From the NCBI RefSeq assembly GCF_001270265.1, contig NZ_LGAP01000027.1, forward strand, positions 40,574-104,573: a stretch of DNA of 64,000 bases, given 5' to 3'. Positions 25,562 to 34,449 of this stretch are shown here, piece after piece. The notes under the pieces are model-generated. The model did no database searches and was not told where the DNA came from. It saw only the letters and a list, made by a program, of their open reading frames with translations. Position 1 is the first letter of the stretch. Every line of letters starts with the position of its first letter. This DNA comes from Ensifer adhaerens (GTDB taxonomy: Bacteria > Pseudomonadota > Alphaproteobacteria > Rhizobiales > Rhizobiaceae). A program made the position numbers and the translations under genes.

Positions 25562-27103
25562 TTAGGAAAGCCACCACCGCGCGATGCAATGGAAGGAATC
25601 AAGATCGCCGAGCGTTGACACGTCGGCAGGGCGATTGACGTTGTCCTTCATGGCCCACACATAGTTGGCAAAAGCCGGATTGATGAGGCCACCTTCATCG
25701 TGGATGATCTGTTGCATTTCTTTGTACATTCCGGCGCGAGCGCCCTCATCGACCGTTTTCCGTGCAGTTACAACAAGCTCGTTGAACCGTTGATTGTTAA
25801 AATGCGTCTCATTCCAAGGAGCGGTCGGGAGAAATGCCTCGCTGAAGCGAGCGTCCGCGGTGAGCGCCTGGTGCCAGTAGGCGGCACAAAACGGCCTTTT
25901 CATCCAGATGCGTTCAAAATAGCCGTCATCAGGCTCCCGGCTCACATTGAGATTGATTCCCGCGGCCTTTGCCGACGCCGCGTAGAGCTGGCCAGCCGCC
26001 GTGGCGCCCGGGAAGCCGATTTCAGCGACGTTCAGAGGGATGTCAATCGAATCAAGACCCGCCTTCTTCAGGTAGTGCCGAGCCTTGTCGGGATCATATT
26101 CTCTTTGCGGTATGTCGGAACTGCTGAACTTGACGTTCTTGAAGATTGGATGATCATTGCCCACCGTGCCATGTCCGAGCAGGACTTTGTCCACCAGTTC
26201 CTGTCGGTTGATCGCGTATTTCAGTGCGAGGCGGACATTGTTGTCGTTAAAGGGTGCCACGTCAGTGAGCATGGGCAAGCCGTAGTAGAGACCACTGGGA
26301 ATGTCATCGACCTTGATTCCCCGTACGCGCTTGAGCAAGTCAACGGTTTTCAGATCGACCGAGTTCACTAGGTCGACCCTACCAGAGCGCAAAGCGTTCA
26401 TTCTCGCTGCGGGGTCGGCGATTATGACGACCTCTGCCGAATCCACAAACCCGTAGTTGTCGAGGTCCCAGTAATTCGAGTTTCGCTTGAAGTGCATGTG
26501 CTGCCCCGGCTCGAATTTTTCAAGCATATACGGGCCGGTGCCATCTTTGGTCGTCCTATCGATCTCGCCGTCCTTTGCGGGGAGAACCACCAGAACATCC
26601 GTCCTGAGAAGACTTGGAAACTCGACATTGGGGCTGTTGAGCGTGATGACAACGCGGTTTTGTCCGTCGGCGGCGATCTTTGTAATAGGCTCCAACAATA
26701 CCTTCGCCGGCGAAGCCGTTTTTTCGCCTCTGTGGAGGTTGAGTGAAGCGATGACATCGTCTGCGGTAACCGTTTTGCCACTATGGAACGTCGCTCCCTT
26801 GCGGATATTGATCACCCATTGGGTAAAGTCGCTTGAGGGCTCCCAACTCTCCGCGAGGTTCGGAGTAACTGTCCCTTTGGCGTCCATTCCGACAAGCGTG
26901 CTTCGGGCTGTCGCCATCGTAAGGAATCCGGAGTCGACGGCTGTGACTGTGGGGTCAAGGCTGTCGCCGGACGTTCCTCCCGCCAGGCCAATTCTCAAAT
27001 GGCCACCTCGTTTCGGAGCGGCAGTGGCTTTGCCGGAAAGAGCGGCTGCGACAACGGCTGCTCCCGTGCCCATCATCAGCGTTCTACGTGTAATTTCCAA
27101 CAT
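25562..27103 (-). CDS. orphan oligopeptide-type ABC substrate-binding protein (family 5)
   Basis: 513 residues; ribosome binding site AAGGGGATC. N terminus with a twin-arginine motif (TRRTLMMGTG) and hydrophobic stretch ending near KATAAP. The mature protein starts KRGGHLRIGLAGG exactly like the protein at 17455 and keeps the same landmarks throughout (LTMATARSTLVGMD, VRLALKYAINRQELVDKVL, SREPDDGYFERIWMKRPF), so the two are close paralogues. No permease or ATPase lies beside it: upstream is the TRAP/CoA operon end, downstream a quinone reductase. It probably delivers a different ligand to the 13625-17293 transporter. Its promoter region carries nearly the same 34-bp element as that of the paralogue. 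Confidence 0.92.
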   Translation of the reverse strand: MLEITRRTLMMGTGAAVVAAALSGKATAAPKRGGHLRIGLAGGTSGDSLDPTVTAVDSGFLTMATARSTLVGMDAKGTVTPNLAESWEPSSDFTQWVINIRKGATFHSGKTVTADDVIASLNLHRGEKTASPAKVLLEPITKIAADGQNRVVITLNSPNVEFPSLLRTDVLVVLPAKDGEIDRTTKDGTGPYMLEKFEPGQHMHFKRNSNYWDLDNYGFVDSAEVVIIADPAARMNALRSGRVDLVNSVDLKTVDLLKRVRGIKVDDIPSGLYYGLPMLTDVAPFNDNNVRLALKYAINRQELVDKVLLGHGTVGNDHPIFKNVKFSSSDIPQREYDPDKARHYLKKAGLDSIDIPLNVAEIGFPGATAAGQLYAASAKAAGINLNVSREPDDGYFERIWMKRPFCAAYWHQALTADARFSEAFLPTAPWNETHFNNQRFNELVVTARKTVDEGARAGMYKEMQQIIHDEGGLINPAFANYVWAMKDNVNRPADVSTLGDLDSFHCIARWWLS

Positions 27104-27128
27104 GTCTTGATCCCCTTGCTCACGTTAT

Positions 27129-27162
27129 ATTCCAAGCGGTTCTTTTTTATACGAAGGAGTAT
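27129..27162 (-). promoter_or_regulatory. tandem operator-like element upstream of the orphan binding-protein gene
   Basis: Minus strand ATACTCCTTCGTAT (27162-27149), then AAAAAAGA and ACCG; second weak copy GAACCGCTTGGAAT (27142-27129), 20-bp offset. The match to 17405-17438 extends through the A-run and the ACCGCT, which suggests common ancestry or common regulation. It begins 26 nt upstream of the start codon, overlapping the likely promoter. Confidence 0.55.
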
Positions 27163-27266
27163 ATATCGACTGGGACAAACGTCAAGGACGCTTGTCCCAG
27201 TTCTGTGAGAACGTTCGAGCATCAGTCTTGGTGAGTTTTCAGCGGGATTTAAGGAGGATCGTGCGT

Positions 27267-28109
27267 CTAGGCTTCAACGATCAACAATTCACAAGCGATA
27301 CAGATCACATTGCCTCCCCGTAGGATCTCGCCCTCGAAGATTTCGGCATCTATGCCCACCACCCCGATATCAATGGTTGCCTCTCCGCTATCGATCCGTC
27401 CTTCGCGGATAAACAGCTCGGAAGCGTAGGACACCATTTGACGACCGTCGACGAAATCGCAGCCAACAAGGCTGCCGATGCCATGGATGCTGGCGTTCCT
27501 TATGCCATGTCGGCTTGCCACTTCCTCAAGCGCGGCGTGAATATCAGTGTTTGGTTTCGCGCGAACGAGTACGGCGCGATGTCCCCCTTCCCTCGCCACA
27601 CCATTGGGAACGGGGGTTAAAAGCGGAAAGTTGGTCTCCGGGTCAGGCTGCTGATCTAAGATTGCACCGGAAAGCGCATAAACCGTCGCCTCCACCTCCT
27701 CCGCAAAAACTGTCTCGTGAGGGATTAGATGCCCCGCGCCGCGAAAACCGTCGGCATGGCGCCAGATTCCGTGACAATGGATGAAGGGCGCTTCTCCGCG
27801 ACGGCCATAGGACATCACTACGCGCTCAAACCGGGCGGTCCCATCCGGTCGCCGGATATCACTGTACCAAGCCGCGAATGCCTCATCGGCGCTCGGGGCA
27901 GGAATGACATAGACCAGGGGACGTAGTTTGCCCGCGTCGAACTCGATTACGGCACTATCCACCCCCGCGGCACCAAGCGCTTCGGCAACCGCCTCCAACA
28001 CAGACTTCCCTGGCTGGAAACGGATTGACAGGCGACGCGCGGAACATGGTTGAGATATCACACGCGGCTGGCTTTGCGGGCCCGGATGGCTAATGTGGCG
28101 CTGTATCAT
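27267..28109 (-). CDS. PCC/DUF296-domain protein, two domains
   Basis: 280 residues, with two copies of the PCC/DUF296 fold. Domain 1 (about 20-150) contains FIHCHGIWRHADGFRGAGHL, close to the usual His-rich GH motif seen in bacterial members; domain 2 (about 165-278) contains NASIHGIGSLVGCDF and ends GNVICIACELLIVE. Single-domain bacterial homologues form trimers; plant homologues are fused to AT-hooks, but no AT-hook is present here. Biochemical role is unknown. It is the last gene of the TRAP/CoA-ligase/thiolase operon, with its ATG overlapping the preceding stop by 4 nt, so its function should be tied to that pathway. Confidence 0.82.
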   Translation of the reverse strand: MIQRHISHPGPQSQPRVISQPCSARRLSIRFQPGKSVLEAVAEALGAAGVDSAVIEFDAGKLRPLVYVIPAPSADEAFAAWYSDIRRPDGTARFERVVMSYGRRGEAPFIHCHGIWRHADGFRGAGHLIPHETVFAEEVEATVYALSGAILDQQPDPETNFPLLTPVPNGVAREGGHRAVLVRAKPNTDIHAALEEVASRHGIRNASIHGIGSLVGCDFVDGRQMVSYASELFIREGRIDSGEATIDIGVVGIDAEIFEGEILRGGNVICIACELLIVEA

Positions 28110-28864
28110 TGGCGGTTCACCAACCCAGCAGAAACAAACCCCCCGTCTACCGCCAAAATCTGCCCATTTATGTAGCTTGCTTCATCCGAAACGAGGAAAG
28201 CCACGGTGTGGGCGACTTCGCGCACCGTGCCATACCGCTCGAGCGGGATACGCTCATGCCATTGGCGACGAACGTCGTCGGTGTGCACGGCTCGGGACAA
28301 CGGCGTATCGATGGCTCCCGGCGCGACCGCATTGACACGTATCCCATTGTGCCCCAACTCACTCGCCAACGTTTTGGTCAGTTGGTTTACCGCCCCCTTC
28401 GAGGCCCCATACGCGCTGCGTCCCTTGCTCCCGACAATGCCAGAAACCGAGGATATATTGACGATTACCCCGGGAGTTCCAACCTTCAGCCAGAGACGCG
28501 CGGCCGCTCGTGAACCGATGAAGGTACCTGTAAGATTTACATCGACAATACGGCGGAAGTCCTCGAGGCTGGTGTCGACCGCCGGCTTATCGATGGCAAT
28601 GCCGGCCGAGTTGACGATCGCCCCTAGCGGTGCCCGCTCGTTTACCTCCGACAGCAACGATTCAATCGCCATCTCGTCCGTAACGCTTAAGGCGTGACCA
28701 CGGTCCCGTGGGACGCTGATCTTGTCGCAGGCCTTTGCGAGCGCCTCGGCGTTTAGGTCGACCAAATGGACTTCCCAGTCGCGGGCGTTGAGTACATCGG
28801 CGATCTCCAAACCGATGCCTGAACCACCGCCGGTCACAACAACGCTTTTTATTGCTTCGGGCAT
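28106..28864 (-). CDS. short-chain dehydrogenase/reductase (FabG-like)
   Basis: 252 residues, classical SDR. Cofactor motif TGGGSGIG (11-18), NSAG near 85-88, catalytic Ser138/139 (NISSV), Tyr152 and Lys156 (YGASK). Asp after the second strand (LVDLN) suggests NAD(H) preference. In the operon it follows the CoA ligase by 9 nt and overlaps the DUF296 gene by 4 nt. With the thiolase and the second SDR it may catalyse hydroxyacyl or alcohol oxidation in breakdown of the imported acid. Substrate unknown. Confidence 0.92.
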   Translation of the reverse strand: MPEAIKSVVVTGGGSGIGLEIADVLNARDWEVHLVDLNAEALAKACDKISVPRDRGHALSVTDEMAIESLLSEVNERAPLGAIVNSAGIAIDKPAVDTSLEDFRRIVDVNLTGTFIGSRAAARLWLKVGTPGVIVNISSVSGIVGSKGRSAYGASKGAVNQLTKTLASELGHNGIRVNAVAPGAIDTPLSRAVHTDDVRRQWHERIPLERYGTVREVAHTVAFLVSDEASYINGQILAVDGGFVSAGLVNRQ

Positions 28865-28873
28865 GGATCTATC

Positions 28874-30505
28874 TCACGAGGTCAGTTGCTCGGACAGTTC
28901 GGGGAGCTCGCCGCGCCTTTTGAGCTCCTCGCGTACGAGCTTCTTTGCGATCTTGCCGTAAGCGGACTTGGGCATCTCATCCCAAAACACGTAACGCTTG
29001 GGCAGCTTGTAGCGAGCGACCTTTCCGTCGAGGAAAGCGTTGAGTTCATCGGCCGCGACGCCCTCGCCGGGCCGTGTCACGCAAACCGCGATACCGACCT
29101 CACCCCATACGGGATCGGGGACCCCGAGGATTGCGACCTCATTAACAGCAGGGTGCTGAAGCAGCTTTTCCTCGATCTCGCGTGGATAGACGTTCGATCC
29201 GCCGGAGATGTACATGTCCGAGGCGCGTCCCGTTATATAGAGGTAGCCCTGATCGTCCTTGTGACCAAGATCGCCCGTACGGAACCAGCCGTTCCGGAAA
29301 CTCTTAGCGTTCGCTTCGGGATTCTGATAATAGCCCGCGAAGACGGCTGGTCCGATCGCGCATATCTCTCCCGTCTCACCCGCAGCAACTTCATTCCCCT
29401 GCTCATCTTGGATTTGAACTTGCATTCCGGTGCGTTCGAAACCACACGTTCCGACGCGCGCGTGCGGTCCGTCCTCAATGCTGTGCATAATCGGCGGCAG
29501 CACAGTTATCGCCCCCGTTACCTCAGCCAGTCCGAAGTACTGCACGAGCACCTTCCCGAGCTTGCCAAGCGCTCGCTTTTGATCCTCGCGGTACATTGGT
29601 GCTCCGGCATAAATGACGTAGCGCAGGGAGGAGTGATCGTAACGGTCAACCGCCGGGTCTTCGACAAGCATCTTGACGATCGTCGGCACCGTGAAGAGGT
29701 TGGTCACCTTCCATTCCTCGATCAGCCGCCAAAGCCCGTCTATGTCGAACTTCTCGGTGGGCAGAAGAATGGTCGTCGCACCATGCGCGACCTGGCAAAG
29801 CTGGTGAACGCCGGCACCATGGGACAACGGGGCAACGACGATCGACCGGTCGGCCTGGGTGGTACCGGGAAACAGGTCACAATGGTGATTGGTGATTACG
29901 AAAGCCATCTGGCCGTGGGTCAGCACGGCTGCCTTGGGTCGACCCGTCGTACCCGAGGTGTAGAAATACCAGCACGGGTCATCACGATCGACGGCCACGG
30001 CGTCCAGTTTCTGGCCGAGGTTGCGTTCGACGACTGAGTCATAGTCCTCGCCGTAGGCAGCCTCACCAATCGCGAGGATGCGTTTCAGCGACTGGCTTGC
30101 CGCTCGGGCAGCTTCCGCGTGACCCGGGAAGGCCGCCTGGCAGATCATGAGCGTCGCGCCGCTTGATTGGGCCAGATATGCCACCTCGTCCGGTGTCTGC
30201 CGAAAATTTGTCGGCACCCAAATTGCCCCGACACGGAAGGTCGCGAGCATCGCTTCGAACATCTGGTTGCAGTTGGCCGATTGCACAAGAATACGGTCGC
30301 CTTTTGCTACACCGAACTCATGCACCAGCGCGTGCGCCATGGCGTCGACACGTGCTTCGATCTCCTCCCAGCTCCACACGCGCTCACGCCACACGAGGCC
30401 CGGTTGGTCGGGGTGGCGTCTAGCGGCCTGACTAAGGAAAGTTGAAAGGTTCATTACCCGCGTCGAGAATGGCGCGACGCCCCCTCTTGGATCAAGCCTG
30501 CTCAT
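28874..30505 (-). CDS. acyl-CoA synthetase (AMP-dependent ligase)
   Basis: 543 residues. ANL-family motifs: P-loop YTSGTTGRPKAAVLT, the adenine-binding YFGLAEVTG, GWFRTGDLGHKDDQGYLYITGR and the C-terminal catalytic Lys in KSAYGKIAKK. It activates a carboxylate to its CoA thioester, the likely first step after TRAP-mediated uptake. Its start overlaps the thiolase stop by 4 nt. Similarity is to medium-chain or aromatic/fatty acid CoA ligases; the substrate cannot be fixed from sequence alone. Confidence 0.92.
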   Translation of the reverse strand: MSRLDPRGGVAPFSTRVMNLSTFLSQAARRHPDQPGLVWRERVWSWEEIEARVDAMAHALVHEFGVAKGDRILVQSANCNQMFEAMLATFRVGAIWVPTNFRQTPDEVAYLAQSSGATLMICQAAFPGHAEAARAASQSLKRILAIGEAAYGEDYDSVVERNLGQKLDAVAVDRDDPCWYFYTSGTTGRPKAAVLTHGQMAFVITNHHCDLFPGTTQADRSIVVAPLSHGAGVHQLCQVAHGATTILLPTEKFDIDGLWRLIEEWKVTNLFTVPTIVKMLVEDPAVDRYDHSSLRYVIYAGAPMYREDQKRALGKLGKVLVQYFGLAEVTGAITVLPPIMHSIEDGPHARVGTCGFERTGMQVQIQDEQGNEVAAGETGEICAIGPAVFAGYYQNPEANAKSFRNGWFRTGDLGHKDDQGYLYITGRASDMYISGGSNVYPREIEEKLLQHPAVNEVAILGVPDPVWGEVGIAVCVTRPGEGVAADELNAFLDGKVARYKLPKRYVFWDEMPKSAYGKIAKKLVREELKRRGELPELSEQLTS

Positions 30506-31674
30506 TTCACGCGCTCCAGGATCGAGACGTAGTTGGCAACCGCGGCACCACCCATGTTGAAAACGCCAGCGAGTTTGGCGTCCGGGACCTGAATGCCTCC
30601 GGCTTCGCCCATCAATTGCATTGCCGCCGTAACGTGCATCGAAACGCCGGTCGCGCCGATCGGATGGCCCTTGGCTTTCAACCCGCCGGACGGGTTAACC
30701 GGCAGCTTGCCACCCCTGGCGACGGTGCCGTCACGTACGACCCTGTAGCCCTCGCCCTGCTTGGCCAGGCCCATCGCTTCGTATTCGATCAGTTCCGCGA
30801 TGGTGAAGCAGTCGTGTGTTTCCACGAAGGATAGATCATCGAGCGACACTCCACCTTGCTCGAAGGCCGCAGCCCAAGCCTTGCGCGGCCCTTCGAATGC
30901 AAGCACGTCGCGACGACGTGACAAAGCGAAGAAGTCGTTGACGTGGGTACGGGCACGGAAGCCGATGGCGCGCTGCAGCGTTGCAGCTGTCTGCTCATCC
31001 GCCAACACGAGTGCTGCCGCACCGTCCGAAACGAGAGAGCAATCGGTGCGGCGGAGCGGACCGGCAACGCGTGGGTTCTTTTCTGAGATTTCGTTGCAGA
31101 ACTCGAACCCGAAATCTTTGCGCATATGGGCCAACGGATTTTCGACCGCATTGGCGTGGTTCTTGGCGGCAATCATTGCGAGCTCCTCGGAGCGGTCGCC
31201 ATAGCGCTGGAAATAATTCTCGGCGATACGGCCAAAGACGCCGGCAAAGCCGCCCTCAATGTTCGCCTCCTTCTTCCGATAGCACCCCCCAAGCAGAATG
31301 TTGGTGACACGCTCCGTCGGCAAACCGGTCATCTTCTCCGCGCCGACAACAAGTGCGACGCGACCACGTCCCGACTCGATAAAGTCCATGGCCGTGAAGA
31401 GCGCGGCCGAACCCGTCGAACATGCGTTCTCCAATCGCACAGACGGCACCGCCGACAGATCTCCATCCACCATGCCAACCAGGGCCCCCTGGAACTCTTG
31501 ATTGGAGAAGCCACCGTTGAAGACGCCGACGAAAATGCCCTCGACCTGTTCTGCTGCGACGCCGGCGTGCTTGAGGGCTGACGGGACGACGGACGCCATC
31601 AGTGCTTCGGTGTCTGGAAATTCGGTTTTGCCGAATTGTGAATGGGCCCAGCCCACGATTTGCGCCTTGCTCAT
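30502..31674 (-). CDS. thiolase family protein (SCP-x/acetyl-CoA acetyltransferase-like)
   Basis: 390 residues. Nucleophile Cys85 in ENACSTGSAA, His near 290 in THDCFTIAELIEYE, and His337 in GGLKAKGHPIGATG. The usual final CxGGG motif reads FNMGGAA, without Cys, as is common in the SCP-x-like branch; several of these work with a DUF35 partner, which is absent here. It probably cleaves or condenses a CoA ester made by the ligase downstream. Coupled by 4-nt overlaps to both neighbours (IclR gene upstream, ligase downstream). Confidence 0.9.
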   Translation of the reverse strand: MSKAQIVGWAHSQFGKTEFPDTEALMASVVPSALKHAGVAAEQVEGIFVGVFNGGFSNQEFQGALVGMVDGDLSAVPSVRLENACSTGSAALFTAMDFIESGRGRVALVVGAEKMTGLPTERVTNILLGGCYRKKEANIEGGFAGVFGRIAENYFQRYGDRSEELAMIAAKNHANAVENPLAHMRKDFGFEFCNEISEKNPRVAGPLRRTDCSLVSDGAAALVLADEQTAATLQRAIGFRARTHVNDFFALSRRRDVLAFEGPRKAWAAAFEQGGVSLDDLSFVETHDCFTIAELIEYEAMGLAKQGEGYRVVRDGTVARGGKLPVNPSGGLKAKGHPIGATGVSMHVTAAMQLMGEAGGIQVPDAKLAGVFNMGGAAVANYVSILERVK

Positions 31675-32531
31675 AGCGGTAACCTTCTTGTTTGCGTGAA
31701 TCTCGTGTTTTCGCGACGCGTCCGCGAACGCGATGCTTTCCGTTCGGGTTCGATCATGTGGGCGAGCTTCGCCTCGATGTAGGCGGCTTCATCGCGCAGG
31801 ATGGTGACAAGCTCCTGCTGGCGCGGCTCCTGCATCCGGCTGTCGATAGCGGTAACACTGATCGCACCGGCAAGACGGCCGTCGGGATAGCGAAGCGCAA
31901 TGCCGATGGCCCAAGAATTCGGATAGATCATGCCAGGATTGACGGCGTAACCGCGGATACGGGCTGCTGCTATGCCATCGGGGATGTACGAAGGCGGGAC
32001 GGTTGGAAAGTCCCGCGCGATCTCTGCGGCGTTGTAAGCCATGATCGCTTCGATCTCCTCATCGTCCAGTGTAGCCAACATCGCGAGCGAAGCGGCACCA
32101 ATGCCCAGTGGATGCTCGAAGCCCTTCTGCAGGACGTGCGAGCGGATGGGGAAAGTTCCTTCTTCGCGATGGAGGCAGATCGAATGGGTGTGCCGACGGA
32201 TTGAGAGGAAACTCGTATCTCCGGTTTGCCGTGAAATACGGATAAGGCTTTCCATTGACATCTCGAGCAGTCCGAAGCGATTGGCGGCGAACGTCCCGAG
32301 TACGTAGGCCTCCTGCCCAAGATAGTAGCGACGCCCGCCTTCGTCTTGCTCAATAAGCCGGGCCCGCATGAGCGCCAGCAACAGGCGCCGCGTGGTCGCC
32401 TTATTGAATCCGCCCGCTTCGACGATCTCGTTGAGCGACATGCCGTTCTCGGTACTGCGCCCCACCAGAGACAGAAGCTTCAAGGCTCGGTCGACACTTT
32501 GCGAGCCGGTGGTGTCCTGCATGCTCGTCAT
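31671..32531 (-). CDS. IclR family transcriptional regulator
   Basis: 286 residues. N-terminal winged helix (SVDRALKLLSLVGRSTENGMSLNE, then GFNKATTRRLLLALMRARLI) and C-terminal IclR effector domain with SIRRHTHSICLHREEG, HPLGIGAASLAML and AGAISVTAIDSRM. It is embedded in the operon it presumably controls, between the SDR and thiolase genes with 4-nt overlaps on both sides; a second ATG at codon 4 is an alternative start. Likely ligand a pathway acid or CoA ester. The dyads upstream of the TRAP gene (36472-36524) are candidate operators. Confidence 0.92.
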   Translation of the reverse strand: MTSMQDTTGSQSVDRALKLLSLVGRSTENGMSLNEIVEAGGFNKATTRRLLLALMRARLIEQDEGGRRYYLGQEAYVLGTFAANRFGLLEMSMESLIRISRQTGDTSFLSIRRHTHSICLHREEGTFPIRSHVLQKGFEHPLGIGAASLAMLATLDDEEIEAIMAYNAAEIARDFPTVPPSYIPDGIAAARIRGYAVNPGMIYPNSWAIGIALRYPDGRLAGAISVTAIDSRMQEPRQQELVTILRDEAAYIEAKLAHMIEPERKASRSRTRRENTRFTQTRRLPL

Positions 32532-33331
32532 AGCGGCACCGACATCGTAGCGCTCTGCCCACCATCCACAGGAAGGCAGACACCGTTGATAAACTTCGCT
32601 TCATCGGAAGCGAGGAATAGTGAAGCCTGCGCGATATCCCAGGCATCACCCATCTTGCCACCTGGCAGCGCGCGGTTGCGCGCGGCAACCATCTCTTCAG
32701 CAGAGGCGTATTGCGACGATATCTGATTGTAGATCATCGGTGTGTCGACCATGCCTGGCATGATGCAGTTGGCGCGGATACCCTTCGCGGCATATTGGAT
32801 AGCAATCGCAACCGTCGCCTGATTGACGGCCGCTTTAGTCGCGTAATAGGAAAAATAGGCATAGCCGGCCCAACGGATGGCCGCGAGCGACGAAATGTTG
32901 ATGATCGCACCGCCGCCCGCCTCCAGCATCTGCGGTATCACTGCCTTCGCCGTGCGATAGACAGAACCGAGATTGACATCGACCGCCTGCGCAAAGCGAG
33001 CCTCTTCCAGCTCCACTGGCCCACCCATATGGGTTACGCCGACATTGTTGTGCAGCACCGAAATTGGACCAAACACTTCCTGCGTTTGCTTTACCGCCGC
33101 CTCAATGGAAGCGAGCTTGGTCACGTCAGCCGCGACGGCGATCGCCTTTCCACCCTCGCCAGCAATAATGTCAGCGGTCTCCCGGGCCGCTTCCTCGCTA
33201 AGATCGATGCAAGCCACGCAAGCCCCTTCTCGAGCGTAAAGGACGGCGGCGGCTTTGCCATTGCCCCAACCCGGCCCGGAGGAGCCCGCTCCGAAAACGA
33301 TAGCGATTTTTCCCTTAAGTCGATCAACCAT
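32528..33331 (-). CDS. short-chain dehydrogenase/reductase with unusual cofactor loop
   Basis: 267 residues. Catalytic Ser148, Tyr162 and Lys166 (YYATK) are in place. The glycine-rich loop is atypical: GAGSSGPGWGNGKA (14-27) instead of TGxxxGIG, two residues or so longer, with the Asp for NAD at CIDLS. Such loops occur in a subset of SDRs including some acting on cyclic alcohols or bile acids. Second enzyme gene of the TRAP operon after the transporter; start supported by GAGG. It may oxidise an alcohol before CoA activation. Confidence 0.9.
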   Translation of the reverse strand: MVDRLKGKIAIVFGAGSSGPGWGNGKAAAVLYAREGACVACIDLSEEAARETADIIAGEGGKAIAVAADVTKLASIEAAVKQTQEVFGPISVLHNNVGVTHMGGPVELEEARFAQAVDVNLGSVYRTAKAVIPQMLEAGGGAIINISSLAAIRWAGYAYFSYYATKAAVNQATVAIAIQYAAKGIRANCIMPGMVDTPMIYNQISSQYASAEEMVAARNRALPGGKMGDAWDIAQASLFLASDEAKFINGVCLPVDGGQSATMSVPL

Positions 33332-33394
33332 GAGAACCTCAAGCGCGCGTAAAATCCGCGCAGCACGATGCCGCGCGGAGGTGTCGCAAAGCGA

Positions 33395-34402
33395 TTAGCC
33401 AAGATCGCCGACGGCTCGCTCCAAGATGTCCCAGGCGCCGTCTCCGAACTTTTGCTTCCACTCGCCGTAAAAACCTGCGCTCGCCAACGTCGCTCGGAAC
33501 GCTGACTTGTCCGGATCTGCGAAAGCCATTCCGAGCTTGATCAAGTCCTCTCGAACGGTATCGTTCAGCTTCTTGGTATCGGCGCGCTGCGCGTCGGCCT
33601 TGCCGTTCAGATTCTCGGAGACAATCTCGCGGATATCCTCAGGTAGTGTTTCCCACGCACGTTTATTGGCCAAGAACCAGAAGCCATCCCACATGTGGTT
33701 GGTCATCGCGCAGTACTTCTGCACTTCGTAAAGCTTGAACAATGATATGATGGCCACCGGATTTTCTTGACCGTCAACCGTCCCGGTGGACAGTGCCGTA
33801 TACATCTCCGCGGCGTTGATCGTAGCGGGCGCGGCGCCCAGAGCCGAAAACATGGATTGCCAGAGCGGGCTCGGTGGAACGCGGATCTTGAAACCCTTTA
33901 GGTCTTCCGGCGACGTGATCGGCTTGCTGGAGCTGGTAATCTGCCGGAAGCCGTTGTCCCAGATCTTCTCCATGGGCACGAGACCCTTCTTCTCGATCTC
34001 AGAACGTGCGAACGCACCAAGCTCTCCGTCCATCGCCTTCCAGACCGCGTCATAGTCCGGAAAAGCGAAACCGATCCCGGAGATGGCGGCATTGGGAACT
34101 AACGTTGAGAGGATCAGGGGCGACAGCGAAAAGAATTCGGTGGCGCCACTGCGTAGCTGTGAGAGCGTTTCAGTGTCGTTTCCGAGTTGCCCTGAAGGAA
34201 AGATGTTGATCGCCAGGCGGCCGCCCGTCTCCTCGAGAATTTTGTCGGTCGCCTCCTTGAGCCTTATGTTGAGCGGGTGGGTCGTCGGCAAGTTATTTGC
34301 GAATTTGTACGTATACTCGGCGGCACGTGCGCGAGTGTGGAACGCCGCGCCGAGTGCAAGCGCACCCGACCCAGCCAGCATTGTACGGCGGGTTATCATC
34401 AT
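33395..34402 (-). CDS. TRAP transporter substrate-binding protein (DctP family)
   Basis: 335 residues from ATG 34402, with GGAGGAGAT 6-8 nt upstream. A twin-arginine motif (ITRRTMLAGSG) and signal ending ARAAEY suggest Tat export. DctP landmarks: YKFANNLPTTHPLN, FPSGQLGNDTETLSQLRSG, LKGFKIRVPPSPLWQSMFSALGA (the Arg contacts the ligand carboxylate) and GTVDGQENPV. The ligand is therefore a carboxylate. It is delivered to the fused permease at 34450-36321. Confidence 0.93.
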   Translation of the reverse strand: MMITRRTMLAGSGALALGAAFHTRARAAEYTYKFANNLPTTHPLNIRLKEATDKILEETGGRLAINIFPSGQLGNDTETLSQLRSGATEFFSLSPLILSTLVPNAAISGIGFAFPDYDAVWKAMDGELGAFARSEIEKKGLVPMEKIWDNGFRQITSSSKPITSPEDLKGFKIRVPPSPLWQSMFSALGAAPATINAAEMYTALSTGTVDGQENPVAIISLFKLYEVQKYCAMTNHMWDGFWFLANKRAWETLPEDIREIVSENLNGKADAQRADTKKLNDTVREDLIKLGMAFADPDKSAFRATLASAGFYGEWKQKFGDGAWDILERAVGDLG

Positions 34403-34449
34403 GACCAATCTCCTCCCTGGTCGATTACGGTATGCCGATTACGAGGCCT

